The position numbers were made by a program, and so were the translations under genes. This document shows positions 10,021 to 22,500 of a stretch of DNA of 64,000 nt, piece after piece (position 1 is the stretch's first letter; each line of letters starts with the position of its first letter). Under the pieces are notes generated by a model. That model did no database searches, was not told the DNA's origin, and worked only from the letters and a program-made list of their open reading frames with translations. Origin of the DNA: Palaemon carinicauda (taxonomy: Eukaryota; Arthropoda; Malacostraca; Decapoda; Palaemonidae); contig NC_090729.1 of NCBI RefSeq assembly GCF_036898095.1, positions 156,891,495-156,955,494 on the forward strand. The letters run 5' to 3'.

Positions 10021-12192
10021 GACGATGAGTATTGTAGAGTCATAATATGGCTCGTATATAAAGTTAATTGTGATGCACAGAAGGGTGGGTGAAAGGAGAC
10101 AGACGCATGCCTCGTGTAACCCGCCCGGCTGGTTGCCGTAGCATCAGACAATCCCAGGTGGCCGTAGGCCTCCATGGAAGGTGTCTTGATAATGGGAATT
10201 CCATTTAGAATTACCATATAGACTAGGCTTGAAATCTTATCAAGAAAGTCTGGGGATCATGAGATCCTAGTAAGGTTCCGGCAACCAGACGTGCCAATTA
10301 CACGTAGCGTGCTGGAAAGATGAAACACGCAAGAAGACAGAGTGAAAACTGAACAAAATGCACGATTCCGTACCAATTTGTCTGCGTTAACAAGCCGTCT
10401 AGGTGCGGTTTTTAGGAGCTATCGCTAGTAGAGATAGCTGAGAGAAGGGGTGCAAGGCATCTTGCCGCCTCCAGACTGGTCCGGCATACCCCCGGCACGC
10501 CGGAAGCCGCTCGAGCAGAGTTTCTGGCATTCAAGAATGATCATTCTATGGTCAAAAGAAGCCAGGGTGGCGGCAGCCGGTAGCGGCGGCCGCCGGCAAG
10601 GAGCGGTGGTTCCGGCAGCCGGAGGCAGTCGGAGGGTGACAGGGGTAAGGATAAAGGAGCATAGCCGGGGCCGGGGGCCGGCAGCTAGTGCCGGCACTCC
10701 GGGAGGGGTCGGCAGTGTGCCGAGGCTATGAGGGAATGGAGAGGCCACGGCGGTAAGCCGGCGGCCGGCGGCGATCCCCCGGTACTCGGGGGAAGGCGGC
10801 AAGGATAAGGAAGTCACCCGTAGTGGCGGTAAGGCCGGGGTAGAGGCGGCAAGGGACAAGCACCAAAGATGGAGGTGGGATGGCAAGGCTGTACTAGCCT
10901 AGACAAGACACCTCTGGAAAAGGTACCACCATGATAGAGGTGAATCTATCATCCTAAGCAGGAGCCGCAATGGCCGGGGCTAAGGCAGTCCAAGAGAGGA
11001 CAGGGTGTACCCAAAGAAGGGGTGGAGACTCTTCGTGTCGACCAAATGATAACTGACTCCATAGCACTATGGAGGGACTATGTATCAGAGCGGACAACAC
11101 TGGGAGCACCACGGGGTCCAGCACTCCAGCCTAGGGTGGAGTGTAGGACAGGGGACATATGAAGCCTAACCTACTGGTAGGTTAGGCTAGGCAAGAGATA
11201 GGTTGGAGGGGGGGAAAGGGTCTTCTTATAAGAAAGGATGGGTTATGTACCAGAGCGGCCACCTAGGAAGGGAGATGCTCACCCTAACCTATAGTAGGTG
11301 GACCAAGTGAAAAACGGTGCACGCGTATATTTCAGCAAGGTACATAAACCAGCCCTCCCAACCTAACCTGGATTAGGGTCGTTAGACCCTAATCAAGGAA
11401 GGGAGAAGACGTATCGCAAGGAAAAGGTCCAGGACCGATTCAGCTTAAAGGAGGTGATCCTACCTTTAAGGTCCGCAACACTAAGGGAGGGGTCATTCCC
11501 TTAGGTGGGGAGGCGATACAGTACTCTGAGGAGTCTTGTCCTATCACATGTAATAGGATACAAGATTACCAGAGGGAAGCCCTAGGGCTAGGGATGAAGA
11601 GAGCATATAGGGGTCCTATCATAAGGTTAGGTTAGCAAGGCACTCAAGATAACCTACCCCCTATATGGTCCCTGAAGGCGAAAAACACTTGCATCACTGT
11701 CAATGGTATTGTAAAATAATGCCAAAATCTTCATAACTAACACTAGGATCACTGGAATATCATGCATTAACACTGGTATAGGCTCACTGGCCTAGGGGCT
11801 AATCAAAGCCTACTGGTATGGGGTCAGCGAAGACCCTAATTAATGCGTCAAAAACACGATATAAAGTTCCTAGCTATGAAGACTAAATAACTAATAGCGC
11901 TGATTAGTAATTTATATACCGGTAAGGCTGTTGCGGCTAACTAAATAAGGCATGCAAGCAACAGCAGCGTCATAAAATGGCGCTGACCGGTCTGGCAAAG
12001 CTCTGCCACAATTATGCAAATATCTCGAAAAGTAAGATTTACTTTAAGGCCAGAGCTTATTTAAACAATACTTTAACCTTTGTACTCAACTTTCCAGAAG
12101 AAGGTGAAGCTGACGGTTGAGACATAGCGAGGATGCAAGTAGATAAAGTCGCACAAAGGGAAAAATACGTCCAATCGAGCGAGCTACTAGCA
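10021..12192 (-). other. E1 5' leader region
   Basis: This 2.2 kb on the - strand precedes gag. It contains a GC-rich block (about 10440-10900, rich in ccggc and ggcgg words) and a run of at least five perfect short hairpins between 11163 and 11557. The - strand frame at 10425-10886 comes from the GC-rich composition and is not recognised. The promoter and the 5' exon of gag are presumably here. Confidence 0.5.
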
Positions 12193-12549
12193 AAGGAATG
12201 AGGACGGACGTGACGTCATCAAAAGCAATGGCGTCCGTCTGTTTACATCGCGAGTACCGATATCGCCACATCTAGATCGGCTGCGGCTCAGCTCCCAGCC
12301 ACTCCCTGTCCGCCATATTGAAGCGTTAACTCTATATGGGGTGCAGATAGCTATGTGGCACGTCTATACATGCGTGTCCCCTGTTGTTACACGATGTCTT
12401 AAGGGGAAACCTTTAGGATACTCGCTCCAGAAGTTGGAATTCTGTGATAACCTGTGGTTTAATTCTCTGGGAAAATCCTAGTAGTGATTACCCAAGGAAG
12501 CTACCAAAAAGGATCCTTCCATCAGGACGCCATGGCTTGAGCCCAAAAA
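12193..12549. repeat. E1 right inverted terminal repeat
   Basis: This is the reverse complement of 3909-4257, ending with the outer sequence ggcttgagcccaaaaa. On the - strand it is the 5' end and start of the element. The flanking host DNA resumes at about 12550. Confidence 0.87.
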
Positions 12550-15124
12550 GACCAGATTTTCTCTAATTCATTGTATGTTTTTTTCCCCTTTGAGAAAGGA
12601 CCGTATAGATGTTAGTTTGTTTCACATTTGTGAGAGTAAATTCATTTAGTCGTAAGAGGACTGTTACATCATAATGAAGTAATATTTCAAGCATAATGTC
12701 TACTCATTTTCTTTCATGAAAAAGCTTGGTTATTTGACATTGCAAGTTTTCCAAATTTTCATTGTGTAGCATTTTTTGCTAATACATTTCTTGAGGACTT
12801 ATTGTGATTCAGTGCCTTCACATTCCCTCTGGTAGCATCAAAACATTCTGAATTAACCAATGTTATATAATTATCATTGCATATCTTGTAAAACCTTTGC
12901 CTTTGGATATATAGTTCCTTTCGATGTATGTATGGCCGTGAATTCAAATTTATCATTTACCAGCCATTTCATTTTAATGATAGAAATTAGCCATTGGGAG
13001 TAGGGAAATTTAGTTACAACTTGTATCATATCTATAAGATTGAGTTTGACAATTTTATATTTTTTCTTCTTATCTTCCTTTGCCGAGGAAGCTCAATTCA
13101 GTCTCTGCGGTAAACGGCTGTCACGCATCCTTTAGTAAGATCTTAGAAAGAGTATACACAGTGTATGTATGTATATGCTTCAACATAGAGCAGAGCAATA
13201 GGTGGTGAAAGTCCTTCGGGACAAATACCTCATGCCATTCTAGTTCTTTGTTGGACATCCCATGCTGCTCATGTCAGAGCATGGAATATTAGAATCTTCT
13301 GGACTCTTTTGAGAAATGAAGAGGTTTCTATCTTGTTTTCTGTTGTACATTGGAAGATTTAGTTCATTCCAAGGGTTATAAATTGTTGGTTATATTCCAC
13401 TGTCTTTACCACAGAAAAGAAAAACATCATGTGGACAATTCAGATTTGGATGCTATTTCACTGAATCTAGAAAAGCTAACGTATCCTGCAGAATTTCATA
13501 CCTATTCTGCCTGAAATCATTATTTTTCTTCCAATTTCCAAACTTTTAAAGCATTTTCCAATTATCTGGGTAAATTTCCCATGGTTTAAAACTCCTTTCC
13601 TCTAAATTAATCACTTAATTTCATGAACGGTATATATTGTTTATTTTGGCACCAATGACAAAGAGGGAATGGATGATCCAACCATAGTTGCACCTCTTAA
13701 AAGCAGTCCCAATCATGGCTGTTTATTCTTCTTCCAATCAGATAGCATTCCTTGGTCCATTTTGTTAGTTTACAGATACAGTAACATGATAGGTGGATTT
13801 TATGGATTCATTAATTTGATTTTGAAGACTCAACACTGGGGACATTTAGCACTTGATACCCAACTGGAGAAAAGCATAGAGTTACAATATGAAGAAGCTC
13901 TGTCCTTTACATGTAATTATGTAGTTATTGATTAATGCCAGGTTGCTTAATGTTGAATTTTCTTATATTCTTATTATAATTCGCTATAAAGCATATCTAT
14001 TGAGATAGACTAGAAACAGTACAGGGAAGATTTGAAAAATATTTCTATACTGTAGGCCTACATTTTATAAATGATATCCAGTATATGTCACTTTTAAATA
14101 ATTCATTATTTTATTCAGTAATTTAATCAGTCACTTACTCAGTATTTTTTTTTCTTTTTACATCATAGTTAAGTGTTTTTCTTCTGTAAATCAAGTGGAT
14201 TTTTATCTTTTTTTTTTTTTTAGAAAGTAGAAAGTATAAAAGTATAAAACCTCACACAGTCGTGTTGACAAACTCTTGGAATGAAAACGGCAAGTTTTAT
14301 CAATGAGGCTACATTAGACATCACAAGTTTGATTTCTGCATTAACCAAGTTCATATATACCCTTGAAGTGTTATGATGACTTCAGTGGATATGGTTATGA
14401 ACATACAGTACTATATTGCGATCCATATAAATAAAAAATATTTTTTGTGTAACAAGCTTATATAACTTCTTTCCTCCTGATTCTTTGGGAGGTACCCTGC
14501 TAATTTACAACCATCTTGTATTGAATCACACCACTGTATACGTAAGGTCTTTGATTTTCTGATTTAAAGTTCTTTGACATTTTGAAATAAATAAATGATT
14601 CATACTGAATCAATTTAAAGGCATGAAGAAAATGAGTTATCTTTTGTTAGAAACCATCTTTTGAAATGCAGTATATATTGTGGGACCAGGTAAATTTGTT
14701 ACAGCATAAAATGTACTTGTGTAATGATTTAGCCAGCCATTATTGGCCTTAAAATTCAATTACTGCAAATTAAAAATCTATAGTGACAGTTCCACTAGGC
14801 CAATATGGCACACACACACACCAGTTTAGCACTAAACAAGAATGATATATATCTAATTGGTACTGTCGAAGAACACGTGATTTTTTCGATGAGTATTAAA
14901 ACTAGGAGACTACAATGTAAGTCGATGGTCTGTATATGAAGAAAAGTAAGGGAAGGATAAGTAGAGAAGATGCATGGGTGATGGAGAGAAAACTCTGATA
15001 CATTTACAAGGAAAAATATGACTTAATATTATTAAGTGGATAATATTAGACACCATATGCATCCTTTGGAGCCACTTAAAAATAAGGAGTTGTATTCTCT
15101 GATGTAATCCAGGATGGAATGGAC

Positions 15125-15156
<32 letters not shown>

Positions 15157-15912
15157 AAAAAAAAAAAATTCAGTCTCCAAACCTCCAGCTAAATTTTTAA
15201 CCTGAAAAAGTCTTTGGTCAAATCCTGGCTACTGGTTGTCTATGACATCATGCAATTGTTTCTCCAGTATTACCTCCACTGCTGCAATTGTGAAAGGTAA
15301 ATCAGAACTGGATTGGTTGAGGAGAGAGGGGAAAGTAGTTAGTTTAACTTCTTTGAAGGATGCAAACTGCACTGCCCTCGTTTCCTGTCACTGTCATGTT
15401 ATGACAGACATCCCACTAATAATCCTCCTTTCTCTTACTTCAGTATCTGGACTGAGCCTGAGAGAGGGCACACGAAAGAACTGAGCAGATTGAAAGGCTT
15501 CTAAAGAAGGAATCTTCCCTACCCCCAAAACTTCAGTCATGGCTGCCTTCAAAGTCTTGGCAGCAGTTCCCTTCAAAGTCCCATAGGGCCTAAAGTAGAG
15601 TGCACAGTGGATAAGGTAGTCCAGCTGTTAATTTTCACTTTCTCCATTGCCACCTCTATGGAAAGAGCAAGGAAGAACCAGCAACATCTGTACCAAGTGC
15701 AAGAGAACTTTTTTGCAATTTGCATAATGGAAAAAAAGAAGGGACAAAATACAGTACCTCATCCTCAGGTCACAGCTGACCCATAGGTTTATAGACTGAT
15801 ATGCATAGAAAGTTGGTGTGTAACACCAACCTACTGAACTTTGCCCACTCCAAAGGAGACTGTAAAGTCAGCAACCATGACCAACTGGAGGTCAAGTCAT
15901 GTTACTGCCAGG
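12550..15912 (+). other. SDR last intron, right part
   Basis: This is AT-rich intron sequence with a poly-A run at about 15124-15169 and no recognisable exon or element protein. The open frames at 13669 and 15236 lack family features and splice support. Confidence 0.55.
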
Positions 15913-16303
15913 CTAAGGGTAGAAGAGAGACTAGCTATGGTAAGCAGTTCTTCTAGGAGGAGGACACTCCAAAATTAAACCATTGTTCTCTAGTCTTGGG
16001 TGGTGCCATAGCCTCTGTACCAGGGTCTTCCACTGTCTTGGGTTAGAGTAATCTTGCTTGAGGGTACACTTGGGCACAATATTCTATCTGGTTTCTCTTT
16101 CTCTTGCATTGTTAAAGTTTTTATAGTTTATATAGGAAATTTTTATTTAGATGTTATTACTGTTCTTAAAATATTTTATTTTTACTTTTTTTCTTTCCTC
16201 ACTTGTCTATTTTCCCTGTTGGGGCCCCTGCGCTTATGGCATCCTGGTTTTCCAACTAGGGTTGTAGGTTAGCAAGTAATAATAATAATAATAATAATAA
16301 AAG
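15913..16303 (+). repeat. Dispersed repeat ending in (TAA)n, copy 1
   Basis: About 390 bp shared with 36255-36663 and, for its 3' third, with 43860-44008. Common blocks are ctagctatggt, gacactccaaaat, ccattgttct, gtcttccactgtcttggg and the tail ctgttggggcccctgcgctt followed by a TAA repeat. A short repeat tail of this sort is typical of the 3' end of a non-LTR element or its SINE. No coding capacity is seen. Confidence 0.72.
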
Positions 16304-16537
16304 AGAGGCTATGGCAACCCTTACCATGGTCCCTGGCTCCGAAATGAAATATGTATTATCCTACTCTTAAATCTCTCCAGGAGGAGGTGGTTTGTCAGCC
16401 TGCAGAATTGTCTCTCCTCTGGCAAGTAAAATCTTTGGTGTCAAGAGGCAAAACCTAGAACTCCCTCGAAATCAATGTTTGCTTTGCCATGATATCCATA
16501 GTTAGTCCATTACAAAGCAGTTTAAACGATGATTTCA

Positions 16538-16736
16538 CCTATAGTCAATTTCTTTTAGCGATGCAGATTTGCACCGACTCGCAGCAGTGCCCTTTTAGCT
16601 CGGAAAAGTTTCCTGATCGCCGATTGGTTGGACGAGATAATTCTAACCAATCAGCGATCAGGAAAATTTTCCGAGCTAAAAGGGCACCGCTGCGAGTCGG
16701 TGCAAATCTGCCTCGATAAAAGAAATGAACTATAGT
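16538..16736. mobile_element. Foldback MITE of about 200 bp
   Basis: The segment is almost wholly an inverted repeat: the left arm (through gcagatttgcaccgactcgc and cccttttagctcggaaaa) is matched by its reverse complement in the right arm, leaving a very short centre. The outer ends read cctatagt and actatagt, compatible with TA-flanked mariner-type termini. It encodes nothing and lies in the SDR intron. Confidence 0.82.
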
Positions 16737-17082
16737 AAGGGTTCCTAAAAGACTAATCACATTAGACAATGGAAGCAAGTACCCTTTCAGGGGCTATTGT
16801 ACTCACAGATGACACCTGGACATTGTATGATTATTGGGGTATTTATTGTACCATACAGTTTTACGACAAAAAACCATATGGAAGTGCCCTCCTCCCTCCA
16901 TCTCACTCCTAGGTTTATAGAGGGATCAAGAGAATGACCACATAAGGTATTGAGAGGAAATCTTGATCAATACAAGCTGATGCAATGGGGTTTTATTACA
17001 CACCATATGGTAACACAGTATATTATTGTTTGCAAGACATATTTTCTTCTATACAGTATATTAAAAAAAATTTCTTTTTCAG

Positions 17083-17197
17083 GGCTGAAACTGTGGCCAA
17101 TGGGTTAATACAGCTAATAGAAGAAAGTCGGAATGGTGGATGTATGGTTGTGGAAGCTGACAAGGACCCTTATTATGTAGATGCTCCTGTTCAGTAG
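17083..17197 (+). CDS. HPGD: 15-PGDH-like SDR, terminal exon
   Basis: The exon follows tttctttttcag and completes the split Thr codon left by the exon ending at 3809. It encodes AETVANGLIQLIEE, NGGCMVVE and the C-terminus DAPVQ, then TAG at 17195. The match to human HPGD (IANGLITLIEDDALNGAIM) is clear, and the protein ends earlier than the human one. A possible polyadenylation signal aataaa lies at 17948-17953, which would give a 3' UTR of about 750 nt; that signal is only a guess. The intron before it is 13.3 kb and contains element E1. Confidence 0.8.
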
Positions 17198-18357
17198 TAA
17201 GCTTTAATTTTAAATGTAAATTTGGTAACTAGTGCTTTGTTGTACTGTATCGTCTTTATTGAAATGCTCTTTATGAATAATTCCAGTTAATGCCTTCTTT
17301 ACAGTACAAAAGCAAATCTTTGTATTTTTTTATATTCCATTGAACAACAGTTCTCATTTTCTTACCTGCAAAAGGTGCCAGGAGAGATGTAAGTGAGTAG
17401 CTCTCAGTACCCTGAAAGCTTTAGGTTACTTGTTTTATGGTGAACATCAACAAATCTTTTACTATTTCAATCCTCTTGTATAATCAGTTCTTGTTGAGCT
17501 GGTTAGTTACTTAAAAAGATGTTTCAACAGAACTGAACCAACCAATGAGCTGGGTCTAAAAAGCTAGAGCGAAAAAAAATACGCGAATTACGGTAAATAT
17601 TCTTAAAATTATCTCGCTTAAAAATGACATTGGGTAAAAGGGAATTATTGCATTAACCAAAAAATTTACTTTCTGCTAAAATTCCTGACATTGTACAGTA
17701 TAATAACAAAAACCGATTCGCCATCGACAACGTATGCAGGGACAGTCAACTGTAAATATTGGACTGTCGCAGAAGTGTTACAATCCGTGCACATATAGTG
17801 GTCTTGAAGATTAGAGGAGGCTGTGAGAGAATTGATGAGCTAGTATATTTGCTTTGATTGGCAACTAGACATTATTTTGGTCAATTTTATAACTTTTCCT
17901 GACATTTACAGGATTATATAACATAGATTAATGCAGTTGTTAAACTTAATAAATTATGAATAGACAGCTAAGACACTTAATGGCTTTTTAAATACTGTAT
18001 ACTGTACTTATAGGCAGTTAGTGCATTTATGATTTCTCTCTTATCTTACGGTATTAGTCAAGATGTTTGCATGAAAAATATTTAAGCAACTTGTTTTGTT
18101 ACCTTTAATTAGTGCCATGAAAAACTTAGGATTTAATTTTTCATTTACATGACTAAGAGTATATTTAAGCTTATCAAGTCCTGTGTATACAGTTTTACTC
18201 ATAATGTACATTAAATTTTTATGTGATATTTTGTTTTTGTTTCCAAGAACAATTAGCCAATATATTCTATACATTTGTATGATCCTCCATCAGCCATAGG
18301 AAAAATTTAACACTACAGTACATACTCAATGAGCCTTTTTTTTAATTAATTTGAAAA
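17198..18357. other. 3' UTR and flank of the SDR gene
   Basis: AT-rich sequence with no frames of interest. It probably holds the 3' untranslated region of the dehydrogenase and ends where element E2 begins. Confidence 0.5.
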
Positions 18358-18974
18358 GACAATTAATACAAAAATTGTATTTTTCCTATTTTACTTACCA
18401 TGGACCAATGTTAAGTAGAACCTGGAGATAGCTAGCTCCCACGACAAGGAATTTGTCCCCCCCCCCCTCAACAGGCCTAATCCCCCCCTCTCCACGTAAG
18501 TGACCCTGACCTCGCTTGTTTTCCCAGAAATGCACTAAGAAGTCCCAGGAGAACCTTTCCAGGTCAAAGACCTCCAGTCTACTCCCAATCCTGGAATCAA
18601 CTCCAACCGATAAGGTCTATCGAGGGGAGGGATGGGGGGCAGTAACAAGAGTGGTCCATGGTAAGTGTTAGGAAGAATACCACTTTTGTAGAAATTGTCA
18701 TTTGTTCAAACACGGACTTACCACAGAACCACTGTTGAGGAGACTCAGATTTAGGAAGTGGGTAAAAGATACCCCGGTAGAAGAGGTGCAGTGAAGGTTG
18801 AGGAGAGGGGAAAGGCCTGTCGGGAAAATGAATCATAATTAAGGTGAACAACATAGCAAAATCAGTCAGAGGAACACTCACCAAGACATTTTTTTTCTTC
18901 AAGTCAGAGGAATACTCACCAAGACGTCTTCTTACTACCCCTCACCGTTCCATATGGTGTGGCCAATTCACAGG

Positions 18975-19290
18975 GCGCTGTTAGATCCTCTGCAGTGAGA
19001 CCACGACCAGGCTGAGTTTGAATCCTTCCTGAGACCTGAGAGAACACTCCTCGAGATAGTGTGCCGTAAAGGTTGATTGTCTCCTCCATACACCCGTTCT
19101 CAACTCCTGGGCGACTACCATGTTCTTTTCGAAGGCCAATGAGGTGCCAATACCCTTGATGTCATGTGGCTTGGCGACCTGGGCAAGGACTCCCCACGGA
19201 TCGTCTCTCTTAGCCAGAAAGAGATGGTGTTCTTAGAGATTGCCTTATTCACCTTCCCCGTAGTCATGAACAGGTCAGAGGCCCCGCTAC
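18975..19290 (-). pseudogene. E2 tyrosine recombinase C-terminal remnant
   Basis: Across two frames the - strand reads AISKNTISFWLRETIR, then PHDIKGIGTSLAFEKN with the His-x-x-Arg/Lys box, then STFTAHYLEE with the nucleophile Tyr. The Arg-containing box and N-terminal domain are absent. Frameshifts prevent a single product. Confidence 0.72.
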
Positions 19291-19900
19291 TTCCTCCAAC
19301 TCTTGTTAGGAAGGCTTTGGTTCTTCGGAGCATACTTCCATCCCCAGATACACCATCCTTGTCGTTGGGGACTTTTCCCCAATGAAGACCACTCCCAGTT
19401 CCAGACACAAGGCCACCAACTTGTCCCTCTGCCTTGACAACTCCTCCCAAGACTCCGAGAAGAGCAACCAATCATTGAGGTACCTCAGGAGCCTCATCTC
19501 TCTCTTGTGGGCCCACTGGGAGACCAGGGTAAAGACTAGTGAAAACCTGAGGCGCTGTCGACAGTCCTAAGCAGAGGGTGCGGAATTGGACTATCTCTTC
19601 CTCTCCCCTCAAACTTGAACTGGAGAAACTTACTGCTGTAGGGGTGTGCCGGAACTTGAAAGTAGGCGTCCTTGAGGTCTAGGGATAACATAAAATCCCC
19701 TTCCCTGATAGCTGCCAGAATCGTGCTCGGCGTCTCCATCTTGAAGGCGGTCTTGGCGATGAGAGGTTGATGATTGGGCGCCATGCACCTGAAGGTTTCT
19801 CCACAAAGAACAGATGACTGAAGAATCCTGGAGGCTCAGGAGCCACGGGCTGGATACCATGCTCTGTATTTCCCCTTCCAAGGCCCTCTTTCATACTTCT
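19291..19900 (-). pseudogene. E2 reverse transcriptase remnant
   Basis: RT motifs are scattered over three - strand frames: FFVEKPSGAWRPIINLS-like, SLDLKDAYFQVPAHP, and LRYLNDWLLFS where the catalytic YLDD should be. The second residue of the YxDD box reads Asn, so the enzyme would be inactive even without the frameshifts. VYLGMEV follows near 19340. Confidence 0.78.
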
Positions 19901-22500
19901 TCCTTGGGCCGCAGCGATACCGCCTCAGGGGAAGGGGATCTGGTAACCATCCCGCAGGACTTGAACCGTCCATGGGTCTGCTCCTGCCTCCATCCACTTT
20001 CTCAATCTTCCGTTGAGGCATCCCCCTACCCCGGAAGGGCACATGGGAGAGGGCCCTTGCACCATACCACCTCTTGAAGAACCATCCATTATGGGGACCC
20101 TGGTTGGCTGGGAAGCTGCTGCGATGAGTGACTGGGGACGCCTTGTGTCATCCAGTGGGGGCCTGCGAAGGGGGGCCCCAGTAAGTGGCAGGAGATGCTT
20201 AACTCTGTGGAGGAAGTGGGGTCGGCTACCTAACTGGGCCCTGGGCCTAATGTACTCCCGCGGTCGGTACCAGGAGCAGGACGACGAGGATGCCTTATGC
20301 AGCATTACGTCCTGGCTCTCCCTCCTCCACTTGACAAGGGCCTCTTCAACCTTGTCCTCTGGAAAGAGAGTCCCTGACTATGGAGGCATTTTTGTGAGCT
20401 CTCAGTTCCCTGTCTAGGAGGTTCTTGGGCATCCTGTGGAGGATGGACTCCCTCCTTTGCAGCACCCAGTTCGACGCCGCGGTGTAAGACAGTCCTGTTA
20501 AAAAGGATAGCCCTCACTCCGGAAAGTGCCAGCTCCACTAACTGGTCCTTGGCCGGGCAGCTCCGGATGTCTTGTCCAGGACGAAGGATACGACGGCCGT
20601 GGACCAGAGGTCCAACTATGAGGCCGCATTACCTGTGGCCTAAGATGCCGCTTCATGGCCATTGCTTCTCATACCGTGAAGCCGAAGGAACCTCAGGACA
20701 GTCTCTCCTGTGGACTCCGGAGCTAGGGCCGCCAAGTTCTCCTCCGAGGCTCAGTGCCCTTGACTGGGGCCCTCTGGAGTGTAGAAGCACCTGTGCTTCA
20801 CCTCCAGGAAGGGGAGGAGCTTCAAAAAATTACTAGATCTGTGAGCCGTCCCAATCATGGGCAAATATTAATCAACGGTAAATCAAAGAGACGAGGATTT
20901 AATTACCTTAAATGAATACTGAATGAGTGCTCTTACAGGTATTTAATACAAATTTAGGCTTGGACGGGAGAGAGACTACAGCAAAGGGAGACTTATCTAC
21001 TTTACTTTATCATGGTAATAAAATAATAGTCCTTATCTTTCAAAGGGCCTCAAACGAGAATGGACATTAGCCGTTAGTCGTGGCTATCTTCGAACTGCTC
21101 GAAGGCGTAGGAGTTTTGGGCGGCCTAGATTGTGGCCGCCTTAGGGGGGTCGATCCCATCTGGCCGAGGGGGTCCTGGGTATGGCTACGCCCCTCAAATC
21201 TATGTCAACATCCTCTCTTTGCTGTAATCTTCACCCTCCTTGCCTGTAATGATGAAACTGAAAACAACAATGGTCTAATCATCATTTGTCAGATGCCAGG
21301 TAAGCTGACATGATGTCTGACAGACAAAGCAAAACAGTAGCAGAGTTCAACGAACACCATCTCATTACCCAAGTAAAAATCTTTTTTTTTTTTTTTACTT
21401 GTGACAGACCCCTTCAGCTCCGACGTGGCAGAAGTAATAGCCTTCAACCTCTGTCCGATGTCTTGGGAGAGTGGCAGGGCCAAGGAGGGTCTTTCCTCCC
21501 CTGGGGCTCCGAACCGGCGTTCCAGAACAGTGGAATCATGCTGTGTCTGCAAGGGAGAGGCCTCTAGAATGTCGATGAGCCTCCGAATGAGGCTGAGGAC
21601 CCTGCGGAAGGAGGAAGCTTCCTCGACCATCTCGTCCTCATGGTGGTCCCTCGACCCCGCCTTGGAAGCCAACTCTTCGGTAGCAGGAACTCCTATCGGA
21701 GGCCCCTCCCACGGGACTGGGGAAGGAATGCCCCGGTGATCCGGCCGAAGGATCTCTATGCTGCTTAGCCGCTAGTGCGGGACCTAAAGACACTATCTTT
21801 CCTCTCACGGTCCGCTGTCCCTTTTCGACGTGCCCGCTCAGAGGCGGCAGAAAAAGGATATGCAGTGACATCCAACGACGATAACTCCTCCCAATGGGCG
21901 TGTCAGACTGTGTCCGCTGCTCCCCACACCGGGAAGAGGTCCCTTATAAGGGACCTGAACGGGGTTCTTGGGTGACCCGAGTAGGTCTCTTTGCCCCATG
22001 AGGGGAGATCGGCGTCTGGGAACCACTGAGCAGAAGCTGAAGCCACCGCCACATGAGCAGAAGGAGGAACATCTACCAATGGAGGCGCAGAGGCCGTGCA
22101 GGCAGCCAGTGGATATAAAGCTGAAAGGCCAATACGAGCAGAAGACTGGTGGCCTGGTTGGGTGGTCCCCAGCAAGGGAGCCTGGGCAGACAGCCCAGGC
22201 TATGCGGCGGGAAACTGGCCTGGTTGGGCAGCAGGCCAAGATGTCAGCAGGTACATGGGCCACGTGGTCCACACATGGAGCTGCTAGCCGGGGTGGAGGA
22301 CAGTCCACTGAGAAAGTCGCGCCGCCTTGGAGCTCACACTCACACCTCGCCACCATCTCCCTCAACGGCACTGATACATCCGTGGTCAGCCCTGGTGAGG
22401 GAAGGACAAAATCCCGGAAGAACTGGGGAGATAAGGGGGAGCTTGACTCCCAGCCACGGAGGGGGAGACACGAGGCCCTGACATGTTCCCGTTAGAAACC
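19901..22500 (-). pseudogene. E2 gag remnant with an AT-rich interruption
   Basis: Fragments resemble the gag of the other DIRS elements: MELALSGVRAILF at about 20538, MLHKASSSS at 20305 and the gag-RT join VLRDGYQIPF at about 19925. The first part lies in 21396-22500 and the second in 19901-20830. Between them, about 20836-21395 is AT-rich, ends in a T run at 21382-21395 and resembles neither gag nor the other elements; it is probably a later insertion or an intron. Confidence 0.6.

Larger units (their letters stand above)
3869..12549 (-). mobile_element. DIRS-like tyrosine-recombinase retroelement E1, nearly complete
   Basis: This 8.7 kb element lies in the last intron of the SDR gene, antisense to it. 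On the - strand it carries gag, reverse transcriptase/RNase H and tyrosine recombinase frames in that order, with no integrase or protease seen. Its ends are inverted repeats (about 3909-4257 against 12193-12540), and an internal complementary region (4330-4424) joins copies of both outer ends. That combination defines DIRS elements, which replicate through a circular intermediate and insert by recombinase without target-site duplication; none is seen here. The long open frames indicate a young insertion. Confidence 0.9.

Noticed and set aside
10425..10886. 153-residue - strand frame in the E1 leader
   Set aside because: Open because of the high G+C content; no recognisable domain.
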